Assembly: GCA_964630235.1 (NCBI GenBank)
Contig: CAZVUO010000001.1
Coordinates: 992,001 to 1,056,000 of the forward strand
Direction of reading: 5' to 3'
DNA length: 64,000 nucleotides
Source: JBFLYH01 sp964630235
GTDB taxonomy: Bacteria > Oederibacteriota > JAAXVQ01 > JAUVAV01
Positions within the stretch are counted from its first letter, which is position 1, and the number at the start of each line of letters is the position of its first letter. The notes beneath the pieces were generated by a model. The model was not told where the DNA came from and ran no database searches. It saw only the letters and a list, made by a program, of their open reading frames with translations. A program made the position numbers and the translations under genes. Below are positions 34,562-46,169 of the stretch, one piece after another.

Positions 34562-34843
34562 ATGCCTGCAACCCGCAAGGCCTGGAAAGTGGATGTGTTG
34601 GTCACCCTGAAGCCGAGCGTCCTGGACCCACAGGGCGCGACCGTGCAGCGCGCCCTGGAATCGCTGGGTTACACGGACCTGGCCAGCGCCCGCCTGGGCA
34701 AATATCTCCAGCTCGTGTTCCGCGGGCGCCTGAGCCGCAAGCAGGTGGAACAGCAGGCCCGGCGCATGTGCGACAAGCTGCTGGTCAATCCGGTCATCGA
34801 GCAGTACCGCCTGACCATCCTGGCCGACGGAGGCCAGGCGTGA
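34562..34843 (+). CDS. purS: Phosphoribosylformylglycinamidine synthase subunit PurS
   Basis: 93-residue small subunit that links PurQ and PurL for ammonia channelling. The family pattern VLVTLKPSVLDPQGATVQRALESLGY ... ARLGKYLQL (given here in pieces of the same segment) and MCDKLLVNPVIEQY is clear. ATG 34562 is chosen because GAGGAGG is 6 bases upstream; an upstream in-frame ATG at 34541 precedes that site. The stop overlaps the GTG of purQ by GTGA. A separate PurS fits the small-type PurL found downstream. Confidence 0.92.
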   Translation: MPATRKAWKVDVLVTLKPSVLDPQGATVQRALESLGYTDLASARLGKYLQLVFRGRLSRKQVEQQARRMCDKLLVNPVIEQYRLTILADGGQA

Positions 34844-35541
34844 AATTCGGCGTGGTGGTGTTCCCGGGCAGCAACTGCGACCACGACTGCTACTACGCGG
34901 TCCGCGACGTGCTGGGCCGGCCCGCGCGCTTCATCTGGCACGGGGAGCGGTCCCTGCCGGACGTGGACTGCGTGATCCTGCCCGGCGGGTTCTCCTACGG
35001 CGACTACCTGCGCACCGGCGCGATCGCGCGTTTTTCGCCGGTCATGGACGCGGTGCGGCGCCACGCCGAACGCGGCCGGCCGCTGATCGGCATCTGCAAC
35101 GGCTTCCAGATCCTGCTCGAAGCCGGCCTGCTTCCCGGCGCCATGCTCCGCAACCGCGACCTGCATTTCATCTGCCGCTACGTGCACCTGCGCGTGGAAT
35201 CCCGGCGCTCGCCTTTTACCCGGCAGCTGGCCGAAGGCCAGGTGCTCAAGATCCCGGTCGCGCACGGCGAGGGCAATTATTTCTGCGATCCCGGCACGCT
35301 GGAACGCCTGCGGGCCAACGGCCAGATCCTGTTCCGTTACTGCGGACCGGACGGCGCGGTCGGCCCTGAGCACAATCCCAACGGTTCCCTGGACAGCATC
35401 GCCGGCATCTGCAGCACGGCCGGCAACGTGGTGGGCATGATGCCCCATCCCGAGCGGTGCATGGAGCCGGCCATGGGCTCCACGGACGGAAGGGAACTGT
35501 TCCGTTCCTTGCTGGCAGAAGCCGCCGCCCGCATCGCGTGA
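34840..35541 (+). CDS. purQ: Phosphoribosylformylglycinamidine synthase subunit PurQ
   Basis: 233-residue glutaminase subunit that feeds ammonia to PurL. The class I amidotransferase triad is visible: Cys in LIGICNGFQILLEAG, His and Glu in MMPHPERCMEP. The N-terminus FGVVVFPGSNCDHD and LPGGFSYGDYLR are typical. The start is GTG 34840 overlapping purS. The operon then carries three envelope-glycan genes before purL. Confidence 0.95.
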   Translation: MKFGVVVFPGSNCDHDCYYAVRDVLGRPARFIWHGERSLPDVDCVILPGGFSYGDYLRTGAIARFSPVMDAVRRHAERGRPLIGICNGFQILLEAGLLPGAMLRNRDLHFICRYVHLRVESRRSPFTRQLAEGQVLKIPVAHGEGNYFCDPGTLERLRANGQILFRYCGPDGAVGPEHNPNGSLDSIAGICSTAGNVVGMMPHPERCMEPAMGSTDGRELFRSLLAEAAARIA

Positions 35542-35566
35542 TCCCCGTCGCGAGGTCGAAACATCC

Positions 35567-38089
35567 GTGACCCGCAAACCTTCCGCGCCTGTTCGTCCCA
35601 TGCAAACCGGCCTGCCGCTCTGGCTGCTCCTGCTCCTGGCCGGCTGGCTGGCCTTCCTCGCTTACCACACCCTGCGCGCCCATCCCATCTCCCTCAGGTC
35701 CTGGACGACGTTCTTCGATCTTTCCCGGTTCGGGCCCCTGCAGTGGACCGTGGCCGGCCCGCACCTGCTCTCCCTGCTCAAGAACCTTCTGCTCCTGGCC
35801 GCCTGGCTGGCCGCGGCCTACGGGCCGGGCCAGTTCCTGCGCCGGCGCTGGCTGGCCGTTCAGGCGCCGCGTCTGGAGCTGGCGCTGGAAAGCCTGGCCC
35901 TCGGGTTCGCGCTGTGGATGCTCCTGCTGTTCGGCCTGGCCAGCCTCGGCCTGCTCTACCCGTGGCTCATGGCGCTCCTGCTGTTTCCGGCCGCGGGCTG
36001 GGGCCTCTGGGCCGCGTGCCAGCACCGCGACGACCTGCGTCCCCGGCGCGGCTGGCTCCTGGGCCGGCCCGGCTGGCCCGAAGCGGGCCTGGCCGCGGTT
36101 GTTTTTCTGTTCGCGTCTTTTACAGCCGCCATGGCCCTCACGCCGGAAATCTTTTTCGATTCCCTGGTCTACCACCTGGCCGTGCCCGCGGCCTGGATCC
36201 GCCAGCATGGGTTTACGCCCCTCCCGTACAACTTTTTTTCCAACTTTCCCATGGGCCTGGAGATGCTGTACACCGGCAGCCTGCTCCTGTCCGACGAAAT
36301 TCTCTGCCGCCTGCTGCACACGGTTCTTGGCTGGCTGGCCGGCCTGTCCACCTTTGCCCTGGGACGGCGCTGGTTCGGCCGCAAGGCAGGGCTCTGGGCC
36401 TTGGGACTGTTCCTGTGCATTCCCGTGGTGGTCATGAACCAGCTGGTCTCGGGCGTGGACGTGGCGGCGGTTTTTTTCGGCGTCCTGGCCGTGAACCGGT
36501 TCTGGGCCTGGGCCCTGGGTCCGGCCCAGGACGGATCGCGGCAGGGACTTCTGGCCGCCGGCCTGCTCATGGGTGCATCCCTGGGCGTGAAATACAACAT
36601 GATTTTTCTTCATGCCCCGGCCGTGGCCATCGGCGGCTTTTTGGCGTGGAAGCAGGGCCGGCGGGTTTCCGACCTGATGAAGACCCTCCTGCTGCTGGCT
36701 GCCGCGGGGTCGCTCCTGGTTTTGCCCTGGATGGTGAAGAGCACGGCCTACACCGGCAATCCGGTGTTTCCCTTCCTGTACCGCCTCCTGCCCAGCCCGC
36801 AGGTGCACCCTGAAAAGATGCAGCAGCAAATGGACGGCTTCAAGGAATACGGCCAGCGCACCTGGACCCAGTTCCTGCGCCAGCCGTGGGACCTGACCTT
36901 CTACCTGCCGACCAGTAATTCCTTCATCGGGCAGGCTTTCCTGTTTCTTTTGCCCGGCGTTCTGATCCTGGCCTGGGCCTCCCGCCGGGGGCCTCCGGCC
37001 GCGTGGTGCTTTCTCGCCACGGCCGCGGCGGCCGTGCTGGCGTGGAGCAGCCAGACGCAGATCACGCGCTACTTGATCCCCGTGTTTCCGGTCCTGGCCG
37101 TGCTGTCCGCCGTGGCGCTGAACCAGTGGGAAGCGCGGCACGCACTCCTGGCCGGCCTGGGACGGCTGGGCGTGCTGGGTTTTTGGCTCTGGAGCTTCGG
37201 CGTCACCCTGACCATCGGCCTGCCGAACTACGACCCCTTCGGCGTGCTCCTCGGCCGCGAATCCCGCTGGGCCTATCTGGACCGAAAACTCATGAACAGC
37301 TATGCGCCCCTGGCCCGGCAGGTGAACGCGCTTCCGCCGCGGAGCAAGGTGCTTCTCTTCGGCGAAACCCGCTCCTATTATTTTGACCGGGAGGTGACCG
37401 CGGCCACGGTCTACGACTACAACCCCCTGCTGGAATGGATCGCCGGGGCCGGATCCGGCGAGGAGGTGTGGCGGCGCCTGCGGCAGGAAGGGTACACGCA
37501 CGTGCTGGTGCATGGCGCGGAGGCCGCCCGCACCCGGGGCTACGAGCCCCGCCGCTGGACCGGCGCGGACGTGCGGCGCTGGCAGGAGCTCGAGGCCCGC
37601 TACTGGCGGCCAGCCGCGGCGCACGGCGCCCAGCAGCTGTTCGAGGTGCGCGCGGAACCTGATCCCGGCGCGCCGGTCAAAGCCGGCCGCCCGCTGTTCG
37701 CGTACGATCCGGACCTGCTGGGCAACATCATCGCCGGGTATCAGCAGGCCTCGGTTGCCCTGCAAAAAGGCGACCATGAAGGCGCGCGGGTCCGCTGGCT
37801 GCAGCTGACCCGGATTGCCCCGGACTGGGGGCCGGCCTACGTGGACCTGGCCTGGCTCAGCCTCCGGGCCGAGCGCCAGGACGAGGCCTTCGCTTTTTAC
37901 CAGCAGGCTGACCGCCTGATCGTGCTGGACCCGGGGTCCTACAACAATCTGGGCGTTCTGTATCAGCGGGCCGGGCGCGTCGCGGACGCCAGGCGCTGTT
38001 TCCGTGAAGCCCTGGCCGCGGCGCCGGGCCTGGAGGCCGCAAGGGACAATTTAGATCAACTCGAAAAGGCCGCGCCGAAGGATCAATAG
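35567..38089 (+). CDS. Multi-spanning GT39-type glycosyltransferase with C-terminal TPRs
   Basis: 840-residue membrane protein. The N-terminal two-thirds has about a dozen membrane helices, and the early loop contains LTPEIFFDSLVYHLAVPAAWI, a PMT/ArnT-like arrangement in which the acidic residue after the first long loop binds metal and a polyprenyl-linked sugar. This suggests transfer of sugar from a lipid carrier outside the inner membrane. A soluble region (about 580-720) precedes at least three TPRs (about 740-835, for example NNLGVLYQRAGRVADARRCF). The start is GTG 35567; an ATG at 35600 is possible. It is followed by a methyltransferase and a GT2, between purQ and purL. Acceptor is unknown. 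Confidence 0.75.
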   Translation: MTRKPSAPVRPMQTGLPLWLLLLLAGWLAFLAYHTLRAHPISLRSWTTFFDLSRFGPLQWTVAGPHLLSLLKNLLLLAAWLAAAYGPGQFLRRRWLAVQAPRLELALESLALGFALWMLLLFGLASLGLLYPWLMALLLFPAAGWGLWAACQHRDDLRPRRGWLLGRPGWPEAGLAAVVFLFASFTAAMALTPEIFFDSLVYHLAVPAAWIRQHGFTPLPYNFFSNFPMGLEMLYTGSLLLSDEILCRLLHTVLGWLAGLSTFALGRRWFGRKAGLWALGLFLCIPVVVMNQLVSGVDVAAVFFGVLAVNRFWAWALGPAQDGSRQGLLAAGLLMGASLGVKYNMIFLHAPAVAIGGFLAWKQGRRVSDLMKTLLLLAAAGSLLVLPWMVKSTAYTGNPVFPFLYRLLPSPQVHPEKMQQQMDGFKEYGQRTWTQFLRQPWDLTFYLPTSNSFIGQAFLFLLPGVLILAWASRRGPPAAWCFLATAAAAVLAWSSQTQITRYLIPVFPVLAVLSAVALNQWEARHALLAGLGRLGVLGFWLWSFGVTLTIGLPNYDPFGVLLGRESRWAYLDRKLMNSYAPLARQVNALPPRSKVLLFGETRSYYFDREVTAATVYDYNPLLEWIAGAGSGEEVWRRLRQEGYTHVLVHGAEAARTRGYEPRRWTGADVRRWQELEARYWRPAAAHGAQQLFEVRAEPDPGAPVKAGRPLFAYDPDLLGNIIAGYQQASVALQKGDHEGARVRWLQLTRIAPDWGPAYVDLAWLSLRAERQDEAFAFYQQADRLIVLDPGSYNNLGVLYQRAGRVADARRCFREALAAAPGLEAARDNLDQLEKAAPKDQ

Positions 38090-38094
38090 AAGTT

Positions 38095-38180
38095 CGTCAT
38101 TCCGGCGCGTAGTAAGCCGGAATCCAGAGGTCTTGGATACAATCGTCCTGGACCCCGGCTAAGACCATGCCGGGGTGACG
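38095..38180. repeat. Dispersed palindromic repeat, class A
   Basis: CGTCATTCCGGC ... GCCGGAATCCAG ... CCTGGACCCCGGC ... GCCGGGGTGACG, a full-length copy with both nested stem-loops, in the gap before the methyltransferase gene. Confidence 0.8.
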
Positions 38181-38198
38181 AATAAAAGAGAGACGACT

Positions 38199-39107
38199 AT
38201 GCCGACGCAAGACGCATCCCGCGAAGCCGTTCCTTGCAGCGTGTGCGGCGAGCAGCCGCCTGTCCGGCCCGCGTTCGAGAGCAAGGGGTTCCGGATCGTG
38301 CGCTGTCCGCGCTGCGGAGTATTGCGGGTATCGCCGCGCTTGACCGCAAACGCACTGAAAGCGTATTATGGCCCGGCGTATTGGAAAAGCGGCGATTCCG
38401 TGGCGCGGGGCTATTTCGACTACCTCGGCGACGAGGCCAACATCCGCCGCACGTTCCAGCGCAGGTGGCAGTGGCTGGGAAAACGGCTGCCGCGCGCCGG
38501 CCGCCTGCTGGATCTGGGTTGCGCCAGCGGATTCCTGCTGGACGAAGCGCGACGCGCGGGCTGGGACGCGGTCGGGGTGGAATGGTCCGAACACGCCCGC
38601 GCGAACGCGCCGGCCGCGGTCCGCTCGCGCATCGCGGCCAGCCTCGCGGAGCTGAAGCTCGCGGACGCGAGCGTGGACTGCGTCACGGCCTGGGACTACC
38701 TCGAGCACAGCCAGGACCCGGCTGCTGAACTGGAAACCTGGGCCCGCCTGCTCGCACCCGGCGGCTGGCTGTCGGTCATCATCCCGGACGCCGGATCCTG
38801 GCTGGCGCGGCTCCTGGGCCCCCGCTGGGAAGAGTTCAAAAAGCCCGAAGAGCACCTGTACTTTTTCACGGGCCGGCAGCTCGAACGCCTGCTGGCCCGG
38901 CTGGGCCTGCGCGTTCTGGGCCGCCGCTACGAAGGCAAATACGCCAGCCTGAAGTTCGCGTTCTCGCGGTTCAAACCCGGCGACGGCCCGCTGCACGGAG
39001 CCAGCCGGCTGGCCGGAAAGCTGGCGCGGGCCCTGGGCCTGGAGGACCGCGTGGCGTACGTCAATCCATTCGACAAGCTGCACGTGGTCGCGCAAAAGGC
39101 GTCTTGA
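38199..39107 (+). CDS. SAM-dependent methyltransferase with zinc-ribbon N-terminus
   Basis: 302-residue class I methyltransferase. An N-terminal zinc-ribbon has CSVC (Cys13, Cys16) and CPRC (Cys36, Cys39). The Rossmann domain has the SAM loop RLLDLGCASGFLLDEA, an acidic second-strand end in VGVEWSE, and the motif DCVTAWDYLEHSQDPAAEL typical of the Methyltransf_23 group. These often modify sugars or lipid-linked glycans in envelope gene clusters. The neighbours (membrane glycosyltransferase and GT2) fit that role. ATG 38199 is chosen over GTG 38175 because the latter is within a palindromic repeat and AAAGAGAGA precedes the ATG. Confidence 0.82.
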   Translation: MPTQDASREAVPCSVCGEQPPVRPAFESKGFRIVRCPRCGVLRVSPRLTANALKAYYGPAYWKSGDSVARGYFDYLGDEANIRRTFQRRWQWLGKRLPRAGRLLDLGCASGFLLDEARRAGWDAVGVEWSEHARANAPAAVRSRIAASLAELKLADASVDCVTAWDYLEHSQDPAAELETWARLLAPGGWLSVIIPDAGSWLARLLGPRWEEFKKPEEHLYFFTGRQLERLLARLGLRVLGRRYEGKYASLKFAFSRFKPGDGPLHGASRLAGKLARALGLEDRVAYVNPFDKLHVVAQKAS

Positions 39108-39283
39108 TCCCCTGCGCAGGCTTACGCGGGGGCGCGAGGTAACATCCATTCATCTGCCTGCTCCGGGGCTGTCGCACCGACTGGAGGTATGATGGGAAAA
39201 GTGGCACTTCCTGCGGTCGCCCTGAAACGGCAGGATAATTCGAGGCCGGGACGGCTACTCCGGCCCAGGGGCCGGAGGGCTCC

Positions 39284-39982
39284 ATGAAAGTATCGGTATT
39301 GATCCCCGCCCGCAACGAGCAGGCCACGATCAAGGAACTCCTGCGCCGGGTCCTGGCCGAGTTCGAATTCATGGACGGCGAAGCGATCGTGATTGACGAC
39401 GGCTCGAGCGACGCCACGGCCGAACTGGCCGCGGAGGTTCCGGGCGTCAAGCTGGTCCGCCTGTCGCCCGGCCGCGGCAAGGGCGCGGCCATCCGGGCCG
39501 GCCTCGCGGAGGCCAGCGGCGACGTGATCTTGGTCCAGGATGCGGACCTGGAATACGATCCCACGGATTACCCGGCCCTGCTCGCGCCCTTCAAGGAAGG
39601 CCGGGCGCAGGCCGTGTACGGATCGCGCCTGCTGGGCGCGCGCGCCGGCCGGCAAACCGGCGTCTCCAATCCGGCTTTTTACTGGGGCGGCCGGTTTTTA
39701 TCCTGGTTGACCCGCATTTTGTACGGTGCTAAAATGACCGACGTTGCCACGGGGTACAAGGTTTTTCGCGCCGACGTTTTGCGCGGCCTAGGGCTGGTCC
39801 GGGACGGATTCGAGTTCTGCCCCGAGGCCACGGCCTTGCTGCTCAAGCAGGGAATTCCCATCCTGGAAGTCCCGATCTCCTACTCCCCCCGTTCCGTGCT
39901 GGAAGGCAAAAAGATCCGCTGGACCGACGGCCTGATCGCGATACGCACGCTGCTGGCCCTGCGGTTCCGCCGCGGCAGGTGA
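39284..39982 (+). CDS. GT2 glycosyltransferase, polyprenyl-phosphate sugar synthase type
   Basis: 232-residue family 2 glycosyltransferase of the dolichyl-phosphate mannose/glucose synthase kind, which load a sugar from an NDP-sugar onto polyprenyl phosphate. Motifs: VSVLIPARNEQATI, VIDDGSSDATAEL, VQDADLEYDP (the DxD motif) and GKGAAIRAGL. The C-terminal YSPRSVLEGKKIRWTDGL is typical of this group, and there is no long membrane domain. It could supply lipid-linked sugar to the multi-spanning transferase at 35567. It ends 3 bases before purL. Confidence 0.85.
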   Translation: MKVSVLIPARNEQATIKELLRRVLAEFEFMDGEAIVIDDGSSDATAELAAEVPGVKLVRLSPGRGKGAAIRAGLAEASGDVILVQDADLEYDPTDYPALLAPFKEGRAQAVYGSRLLGARAGRQTGVSNPAFYWGGRFLSWLTRILYGAKMTDVATGYKVFRADVLRGLGLVRDGFEFCPEATALLLKQGIPILEVPISYSPRSVLEGKKIRWTDGLIAIRTLLALRFRRGR

Positions 39983-39985
39983 AAG

Positions 39986-42272
<2,287 letters not shown>

Positions 42273-42292
<20 letters not shown>

Positions 42293-43733
42293 AGATCTGG
42301 AACAAGGGGATACCATCCACGAGGCCTGCGGCATTGCCGGCGTGTTCGGGATGCCGGAAGCGGCCAACCTGGTGTACCTCATGCTGCACGCGCTCCAGCA
42401 CCGGGGCCAGGAGGGCGCGGGCATCGTCTCGGCCAGCCAGCAGGGGTTCCTGTCCGTGCGCGGAGCGGGCCTGGTGGCCGACGTGTTCAACGCGGCCAAG
42501 CTCGCCACCCTGGAGGGCGGTTCGGCCATCGGGCACGTGCGCTATTCCACCACCGGGCCCTCGGTCGAGAAGAACGCCCAGCCCCTGGTGGTCGAATGCC
42601 GGCGCGGCCATCTGGGCCTGGCGCACAACGGCAACCTGGTCAACGCCGATGGCCTGCGCCAGGAGCTGGTGGACAAGGGCGCGATCTTCCAGACCTCTTC
42701 TGATTCCGAGGTCCTGATCCACCTGCTGGCGCACGAGCGGGAAAAGGATTTCCTCGCGGCGCTTACCCAGAGCCTGCGGCAGCTGCAGGGCGCTTACTCC
42801 TTCCTGCTGCTGCGCGACCACGCCTTGATCGCCATCCGTGATCCCTACGGCTTCCGGCCCCTGGCCATCGGCCGCATGGGGGAAGGTTATGTGTTCGCCT
42901 CCGAGACCTGCGCCTTTGACCTGATCGGCGCGGAGTACGTGCGCGACGTGGAACCGGGCGAGGCGGTGTGGGTGGACAAGAACGGCCTGCAGTCCTACCG
43001 TTTCAGCGCCGTGCCCACGCCCGGCGCGCTCTGCATTTTCGAGCACATCTACTTCAGCCGGCCGGACTCGCGCATCTTCGGCGACTCCTGCTGGGAGGCG
43101 CGCAAGCGCCTGGGCGTCATGCTCGCCAAGGAGAACCGGCACGCGGCGGACCTGGTGGTGCCGGTGCCGGACTCGGGCGTGTGCGCGGCCATCGGGTTCG
43201 CCCAGGAGGCCGGGATCCCCTTCGAGATGGCGCTCATCCGCAACCACTACGTGGGCCGGACCTTCATCGAACCGTCCCAGAACATCCGCGACTTCGGCGT
43301 GCGCCTCAAGTTCAACGTGGTGCGCGAAGCGGTCAAGGACAAGCGGGTGATCGTGATCGACGATTCGCTGGTGCGCGGCACCACCTCCCGCAAGATCGTG
43401 AAGATGCTGCGCCAGGCCGGCGCCAGGGAAGTGCATTTGCGGCTCAGCTCGTCGCCGGTCACGCATCCCTGTTTCTACGGCATGGATTTTCCCACGCGCC
43501 AGGAGCTAATCGCGGCCACGCACACCCTGGAGGAGATCGCCAAATACCTGCGCGTGGACAGCGTGGCCTACCTGTCCATCGAGGGCATGCTGGCCGCCAT
43601 GCCGGACCAGCAGAGGAAGTTCTGCCGCGCCTGCTTTACCGGCGACTATCCGGTGGATTTTTCCGACCGCGGCCGCCGGTCCGACCAGCACGTGGAGGAA
43701 AAAGAAGTGGCCAAGGAGCGATTCAACCACTGA
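42273..43733 (+). CDS. purF: Amidophosphoribosyltransferase
   Basis: 486-residue enzyme for the first committed step of purine synthesis (PRPP plus glutamine to phosphoribosylamine). The N-terminal nucleophile Cys19 in HEACGIAGVFG implies removal of an 18-residue propeptide, as in the Bacillus subtilis type. The four Fe-S ligand cysteines of that type are also recognisable: in ALCIFEHIYFSRPDS, THPCFYGMDFP and the CRAC pair near the end. The PRPP loop is VIVIDDSLVRGTTSRK. It overlaps purL by 20 bases and purM by 1 (TGATG). Confidence 0.96.
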
Positions 43734-44779
43734 TGAGCGCGACCACTCGCAAACCGATCGATCCGTACGCCGAAGCTGGTGTCAACATTGACGCGGGCAA
43801 CGAGACCGTGCGGCGCATCAAAGCCCACGTGCAGTCCACGCGCACCCCTGAGGTACTGGCCGATGTGGGCGCGTTCGGCGGCCTGTTCAAACTGCCGGCC
43901 AAGCTGAAGGCGCCGGTGCTGGTGGCCTCCACGGACGGCGTGGGCACCAAGATCCTGGTCGCGGCCGCGGCCAACCGCTTCGACACCATCGGACAGGACC
44001 TGGTCAACCACTGCGTGAACGACATCCTGGTGCAGGGCGCCAGGCCGCTGTTTTTTCTCGATTACTTCGCCACGGGCAAGCTCGAACCCAAGATGGTGGA
44101 GCAGATCGTGAAAGGCCTGGCCCAGGCCTGCCGCGAGAATCACTGCGCGCTCCTGGGCGGCGAGACCGCCGAGATGCCGGGCCTGTACCTGGACCAGGAT
44201 TTCGATCTGGCCGGCACGATCGTGGGCGTGGTGGAGCGGAAGAACATCATTGACGGCGGGAGCATCAAGCCCGGCGACGCGATCATCGGCCTGCCTTCCA
44301 CGGGCCTGCACACCAACGGCTACTCCCTGGCGCGCAAGATCTTCTTCTCGGACCTTATGCTCACCCCGCGTACCGTGATCCCGGAGCTGGGCCTGTCCGT
44401 GGCCGAGGCGCTCATGGCCGTGCACCGCTCTTACCTACCTGCCATCTGGCCGCTTTTCAAGAGCGTCACCATTAAAGGCCTGGCGCACATCACGGGCGGC
44501 GGGTTCCTGGAGAACATCCCGCGCATCCTGCCGCACGGTGTCTGCGCCCGCATCCGCAAGGGTTCGTGGCCAGTCCTGCCGGTCTTTTCCTTCATGGCCC
44601 AGAAGGCCAGCCTGCCGGAAACCACCCTGTACCGGACCTTCAACATGGGCATTGGCATGGTGGTGATCGTGCCCAAATCCCAGGCCGACCGCACCCTCCA
44701 GCTCCTCAAACAGAAAAAAGAAAAAGCATACCTGATCGGCGAGATCGGGAAAGGGAAACGGGAGGTCAGGCTGGTTTAA
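43733..44779 (+). CDS. purM: Phosphoribosylformylglycinamidine cyclo-ligase
   Basis: 348-residue AIR synthetase. The start YAEAGVNIDAGNETVRRIK, GTKILVAAAANRFDTIGQDLV, LLGGETAEMPG and GLPSTGLHTNGYSLAR are diagnostic. ATG 43733 shares one base with the purF stop; a much longer frame opening at 42968 covers purF in another register and is not real. It is the last gene of the first purine block, and a strong terminator follows at 44851. Confidence 0.95.
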   Translation: MSATTRKPIDPYAEAGVNIDAGNETVRRIKAHVQSTRTPEVLADVGAFGGLFKLPAKLKAPVLVASTDGVGTKILVAAAANRFDTIGQDLVNHCVNDILVQGARPLFFLDYFATGKLEPKMVEQIVKGLAQACRENHCALLGGETAEMPGLYLDQDFDLAGTIVGVVERKNIIDGGSIKPGDAIIGLPSTGLHTNGYSLARKIFFSDLMLTPRTVIPELGLSVAEALMAVHRSYLPAIWPLFKSVTIKGLAHITGGGFLENIPRILPHGVCARIRKGSWPVLPVFSFMAQKASLPETTLYRTFNMGIGMVVIVPKSQADRTLQLLKQKKEKAYLIGEIGKGKREVRLV

Positions 44780-44850
44780 TAGCTATCGTCACCCCGGCGT
44801 TTACTTTAACTATGATCGTCACCCCGGCGAAAGCCGGGGTCCAATTTAAT

Positions 44851-44886
44851 AAGGGGCGCGATATCTTCTTCGCGCCCCTTTTTTTA
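44851..44886 (+). terminator. Terminator of the purB-purM operon
   Basis: AAGGGGCGCG (44851-44860) and CGCGCCCCTT (44871-44880) form a perfect 10-bp stem followed by TTTTTA. It lies 71 bases after purM, beyond a class A repeat fragment. Confidence 0.9.
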
Positions 44887-44914
44887 TTAATAACCCCTCT
44901 CCCTTGAGGGGAGA

Positions 44915-45579
44915 GGGTGAGGGAGAGGGTGCTGAGATTTTCCTCCCCCTTTTCTAAAGGGGGAGAAGGGGGATTACTCCTAAACCTTCAAGCTGGAGGT
45001 TGATTAAATGTTAGTAATCTCCCCTTGCCCCTCTTTAAGAAAGAGGGGTAGAGGGCGGAAGGTCTTTATCTCCTGCTCATCTGTTCCACTGCTCAACTGC
45101 TCAACTGCTCTGCCCTGCGTACTCTGCAGGGCTTGGGGGGAGGGTGAGGGAGAGGGTGCTGAGAATTGCTTCCCCCTTTTCTAAAGGGGGAGAAGGGGGA
45201 TTACTCCTAAACCTTCAAGCTGGAAGTTGATTGATTGTTAGTAATCTCCCCTTGCCCCTCTTTAAAAAAGAGGGGGAGAGGAAGGAAAGTCTTTACCTCC
45301 TGCTCACCTGTTCAACTACTCAACTGCTCTGCCCTGCGTACTTTGCAGGGCTTGGGGGGAGGGCGAGGGAGAGGGTGCTAAGATTTTCCTCCCCCTTTTC
45401 TAAAGGGGGAGAAGGGGGATTACTCCTAAACCTTCAAGCTGGAGGTTGATTAAATGTTAGTAATCTCCCCTTGCCCCTCTTTAAGAAAGAGGGGTAGAGG
45501 GCGGAAGGTCTTTATCTCCTGCTCACCTATTCAACTACTCAACTGCTCTGCCCTGCGTACTCTGCAGGGCTTGGGGGGA
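44915..45579. repeat. Three tandem copies of a non-coding unit of about 220 bp
   Basis: Units start at about 44915, 45142 and 45361 (periods 227, 219, 219), each opening GGG(T/C)GAGGGAGAGGGTGCT. Each holds CCCCCTTTTCTAAAGGGGGAG (an internal palindrome), CCTAAACCTTCAAGCTGGA, TTAGTAATCTCCCCTTGCC and a CTGCTCAACTGCTCTGCCC segment. Copies 1 and 3 are the most alike. No conserved reading frame spans the unit. Parts recur in inverted orientation near 49180 and 52860. Not a CRISPR array: the units are long and have no unique spacers. Confidence 0.85.
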
Positions 45580-45647
45580 GAGTGAGGGAGAGGGTGAACA
45601 TCGCTTGCCGTCATACCGGAATGCCCCTAACCGGTATCCAGACGGGG

Positions 45648-45803
45648 TTAATCCCAAATTTGGTCGCGCAGGTAATCTGGATGCAAGGTTAGAATTTTGA
45701 CTAGGATGAATGTGAATAGAGCCGGGATCAAACCTAAAACCAGGCCAAAAAAAGAATAGGTGTAAAAAAGAAAAAACACGAAAAAGACCGGATGCTTGGT
45801 CAT
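45648..45803 (-). CDS. Possible 51-residue membrane peptide
   Basis: Short frame beginning MTKHPVFFVFFLFYTYSF with two hydrophobic stretches and a charged end (LRDQIWD). It lies between the tandem repeats and further repeat debris and is somewhat AT-richer than its surroundings. No ribosome-binding site is obvious and no family is recognised. It could be a small membrane protein or a chance frame. Confidence 0.25.
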   Translation of the reverse strand: MTKHPVFFVFFLFYTYSFFGLVLGLIPALFTFILVKILTLHPDYLRDQIWD

Positions 45804-46169
45804 GGTCAGCGCCCCGCTAAGGCAAGTATAGCGCGGGTAGGAGAGGGTGGCAATGGCCCTCTGCCTTTTCATCCCCCTCCCCAAGTTTCATGGTGGGAGG
45901 GGCGTAGGGGAGGGGGTTTAATGCATGTTAAATAATAGTTTGCCGTCATACCGGAATGCCCCTAACCAGTATCCAGTACTATCCCCTTGCCCCGCGACAA
46001 GCGGGGAGAGGGTGGGGGTGAGGGGAACAACTGAGCAGTTATCGTGGGACCGCCGCGCATCCGCACAAATCTCCTTCTCGTCCCAACCTGCACATTTTAC
46101 TGGTTATAGGTGGAAATTGAGGGGGAGGGGAGTATAATGCCGGTTGAAAGCGTTAAAAAGGAGGGATTA
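45804..46169. other. Repeat-rich gap before the restriction genes
   Basis: No gene supported. Contains C/G-strand-biased repeats (CCCCTCCCC ... GGGAGGGG at 45876-45917), a half class A repeat (45944-45976), CCCCGC/GCGGGG hairpins and the ribosome-binding region of mrr. Confidence 0.5.

Noticed and set aside
42968..44779. 603-codon plus frame extending purM upstream through purF
   Set aside because: The first 255 codons are an out-of-frame reading of purF. The PurM homology starts at ATG 43733.
44915..45579. CRISPR-like array
   Set aside because: The units are about 220 bp, lack unique spacers, have no short identical repeats at regular spacing, and no cas gene is nearby.
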